A stretch of 64,000 bases of DNA from Henckelia pumila. Its lineage: Eukaryota; Streptophyta; Magnoliopsida; Lamiales; Gesneriaceae. Location of the stretch: the NCBI RefSeq assembly GCF_033568475.1, contig NC_133123.1, forward strand, positions 127,878,930 through 127,942,929, read 5' to 3'. The position numbers and the translations under genes are program-made. Shown here piece by piece: positions 61,252-64,000 of the stretch (position 1 is the stretch's first letter; each line of letters opens with the position of its first letter). The notes under the pieces were generated by a model, which had not been told where the DNA came from, searched no databases, and was given only the letters and a program-made list of their open reading frames with translations.

Positions 61252-61841
61252 AGGGTGAATTGGTGTTCAGTCCCTAAACCAAAAATCAAATTAAGAATCA
61301 GTTCCTTGTCAGAAAAAAGTTTTTTTCACTCCCTGGGCCCACATTATTTTTCTCGGATAAAATTGAGTACAAAACATTGAAAATATGGTACAATTATATG
61401 ATATTTGAGCACTAATTTTTCAAGATCGAGTACAAAAAATAAGATTTTGAGTATAAAATCTAAACATCTTTATTAATGTAAACTTGCAACATATGTTTGA
61501 GTACTCAAAAATCATATATTTGTACCAGATCTAACACATTTGGTACTCAAATATTATATATGTGTATCATATTTTTAATGTTTTGTACTGATTTCCATCC
61601 AAATAAGATAAATATTTTATTAATATCACTATTTTTTTAGTACTCGAAAATCATATATTAGTACTAGATTTGAAATAGTTGATACTCAAATATCATGTAC
61701 TTGTACCATATTTTTCATGTTTTGTACCGAATTTTATCCGAAACAAAACATGTGGGCTCAGAGAGTTTAAACAAATTTTTTTTCTGACAAGTACTTATCA
61801 CTAATTTTTGTTTAGGTTTGGGACTGAATTATAAGTAACTG
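61252..61841. mobile_element. Foldback MITE with candidate 9-bp duplication
   Basis: Terminal arms match as reverse complements: TTCAGTCCCTAAACC with GGTTTGGGACTGAA, CTTGTCAGAAAAAA, GGGCCCACAT with ATGTGGGCTC, and GGATAAAATT with AATTTTATCC. AAGAAAAAA at 61243-61251 and 61842-61850 may be the target duplication. Absent from segment A near 56830. Confidence 0.75.
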
Positions 61842-62920
61842 AAGAAAAAATTGTCTGACGTGTGGATTCCTCGTCATAAGAAAATTCGTGTTGCACAAAA
61901 AATTAGCGATTCATGTGGGGTCAATTAATTGGTTCAATGTCGAGGGTTAATTTTCCAAGAAATGCACATTATGATTGAAGTGATAAAAATAAAATATAAA
62001 GAAAAATTTAGTTATAATATATTAAAATCATGTAGTTAGTTTGATAATATGAAACGTGTTTTACGCAAATCTGAAAAACACCATGACTCTGTATAGTTAG
62101 TATGAAGTGTATTTTGATTAAATATATTAAAATGTAATGACAACACCTAAAAAAATATTCATATGGAAAATTTAATATTCAAGTTCAGCTTTTATTTACA
62201 TGGAATTTTTAAAACACAAAAAATATTTAGTTATATACATGGAATTTTGAAAATAAAAATATATTTAGAAAAAAAATAAAAATATATATAGAAGATATGT
62301 GGGAATAATATAATTTAATATAAATAAATAATTTCTTTTATGTGAAAATTTCCAAATTTAACATCATATGCACAATTGAAATATTAGAGGAATATTTTTT
62401 TAAAAAAAAATTAGGGGAAGTTCTTCTAAAAAACAATAACATTTTAAAAGCATATATACTATTAATTATATATACTATTAATTAAAATTATATCTATGAG
62501 AGTGCCTTACTTTTGATATTTTGGTAAAGATTTTTTTTATCATTCGAAAAATATTATTTTTAAAAATACTTCTTTCTCTATTAGAATTAATATATGGTAC
62601 CGAGTCGGTCGATTAAACACGAAAATAAATCTTCTTCTGTACTTGTGGGGGACATTAAAGCATACTAGAATTATTTGGAAGAGGTCGGAATCGTAAATTT
62701 CGAGTTTTAATTGAGTCGAACTAAATTATATGGACATCTCAATAAATTGTAAATTGACATGATTTTAAGAAACTTAGAATATAATACACTGACTCAGGGC
62801 ATCCAAAATGATGCAAATGGCAATGGATGGGGTGGTTGTCCATCATCTGATTTGTATTCGTATTAAATTTTGGCCCTTCATTCAATGCAATATAATTAAA
62901 GCTTATAATATAAAAAAAGT

Positions 62921-62921
62921 A

Positions 62922-62966
<45 letters not shown>
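62921..62966. repeat. (TA)n microsatellite
   Basis: About 23 TA dinucleotides. Confidence 0.95.
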
Positions 62967-62970
<4 letters not shown>

Positions 62971-63207
62971 GTATTTATGATTCGGTTACGCGTGTACATT
63001 GACAACTAAGTAAAACTAGAGGATGCATAATGGTCAGATGAGTGATTTTTAAAAAATTGCTAATTTATGTTTTTTGATACAAATTTATTCAAGTACATTG
63101 AAGAAAAGGATTTCAATAGCAAGGACAAAAGAAATATTGTTAATTTAATCCCATCGATCTCCCAAATGCCTAATATTTTACATGATTTTTTAAAAAAGAT
63201 ATATAGG

Positions 63208-63329
63208 TAGTGTTTGTGAGAGCTTCTAAAAAACACTTATCAGCTTCTCCTTAACAAAATTTTACAAATTTTCAAAATTTTGTTAAGAAAAATTTGAGAA
63301 GTGCTTTCTAAAAGTTCTCCCAAATACTA
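63208..63329. mobile_element. Small foldback element
   Basis: TAGTGTTTGTGAGAGCTTCT at the left matches the reverse complement of the right end (TAGTATTTGGGAGAACTTTT), with AAAATTTTGTTAA near the centre. One arm recurs at 50430-50490. No clear target duplication. Confidence 0.65.
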
Positions 63330-63973
63330 TCATAATTTCTTATGCTTTTTAAATTCTATAAATTTGTAGTAGTTATATATATGAAAGGTACAATTTATTA
63401 GCATTAGAACCAATCCAATACAAGAAGCATTCATTGGGTTAAGATAGCAAAGAGTCATCTCCCTTATGGGTACCGGGTACCCTATGGGCCTAGCCCAGGT
63501 TTTCATTTAATCTTTGTTTTGCCTTCATAATTGTTCTTTAATTGTTTACTAATCACACTGTCGGTTAGTTTTCTTCTTCTTCTTTTTGTTTTTTTGCCTT
63601 TTATTTTCATTTTTTATAGTTCTTTTATTTTTAATTTTTTTATTATATATATATACTTTATTTTTTTACTTTTTACACATTATTTCTTTATTTAATGTTT
63701 GAAAATTTAAATATTTATTGATATTATAAACCTGAAGCTGCCACCTGTATAGCTTGTAAGCAGCGACCCACGGCCCTTTTCTTGTTATCAAGCCCATCAA
63801 AATATTATAGCTAAGGGCCTAGAATATTTTAGCCCACTATCATGCACTCTCTTAATTATTTAGACTGGATCAGGCCCAAGGAAGAACCGTCTCAACATAT
63901 ATATCCCGTTAGATCCAATGTATTGGAATCCAACTGCTCTTCACTTTGTTGGACAACCAGCCCAGAAGAATTA
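63330..63973. other. AT-rich spacer, no gene seen
   Basis: Contains GGGTACCGGGTACCC near 63468-63482 (a 15-bp palindrome), T-rich stretches and GGCCCA-containing words near 63750-63910. GGCCCA words occur in plant promoters, but nothing decisive is visible. Confidence 0.4.
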
Positions 63974-64000
63974 GGGCATTGCGAATGGCCCGATTTTCGA
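63974..64000. mobile_element. Possible left end of a second PIF/Harbinger-like element, cut by the window
   Basis: TTA at 63971-63973 is followed by GGGCATTGCGAATGG, close to the terminus GGGCATCCCCATGG of the element at 37112. The right end lies outside the window. Confidence 0.4.

Larger units (their letters stand above)
60221..63400 (+). repeat. Paralogous segment B
   Basis: Counterpart of segment A. It retains the empty sites for the Tat-type element (near 60505), the SINE, the 57640 MITE and the hAT-like MITE, and has its own insertions at about 61044-61213, 61252-61841 and 63208-63329. Confidence 0.8.

Noticed and set aside
63750..64000. Promoter of a gene beyond the window edge (GGCCCA-type words)
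   Set aside because: Suggestive words only; no TATA box, transcript start or coding sequence can be seen before the window ends.

Overview
This is nuclear DNA of a flowering plant, probably a dicot; I cannot name the species. The window is AT-rich and intron-bearing. It is dominated by nested LTR retrotransposons of plant lineages (chromovirus, Athila, Tat, copia), with MITEs, a SINE, Helitron-like ends and a LINE tail. I see one host gene, a subtilisin-like serine protease (subtilase) with nine exons at 32974-35908, and it carries a frame-breaking lesion at the start of exon 4.

Layout. 1-4681: AT-rich DNA with copia LTR fragments. 4682-24242: an Athila-like Ty3/gypsy element (+) with gag, protease, RT, RNase H, integrase and an env-like reading frame, all broken. 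A chromovirus-like element (5638-14085, target duplication GTTAG) sits inside its 5' LTR. 24243-25581: microsatellites and a near-perfect hairpin. 25582-30727: a complete gag-only element on the minus strand (target duplication CCGGT) that shares its primer-binding site and 3' UTR repeats with the Athila-like element. 31005-32248: a foldback MITE and a copia solo LTR (target duplication GTAAA) about 0.7 kb upstream of the protease gene. 36820-50490: a LINE tail, a PIF/Harbinger-like element, several truncated LTRs and two truncated copia elements. 50495-63400: two paralogous non-coding segments in tandem. Copy A was split by a Tat-type gag-only element and later received a SINE and two MITEs; copy B has its own insertions.

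How the parts relate. Three elements (5638-14085, 25582-30727, 50929-55871) keep a gag-like region, LTRs and primer-binding sites but lack a working pol, so they look like passengers that used enzymes supplied by relatives. Most premature stops in the retroelements fit C-to-T or G-to-A change, as expected of methylated, silenced DNA.

The most unusual pattern is that LTRs of several unrelated families each carry a cluster of GC-rich palindromic modules in the LTR interior. The sequence differs by family (for example CCGCCTAGGCGG, or GCGCTCGATC paired with GATCGAGCGC), but the arrangement is the same. No CRISPR array, operon, rRNA or tRNA gene was recognised.
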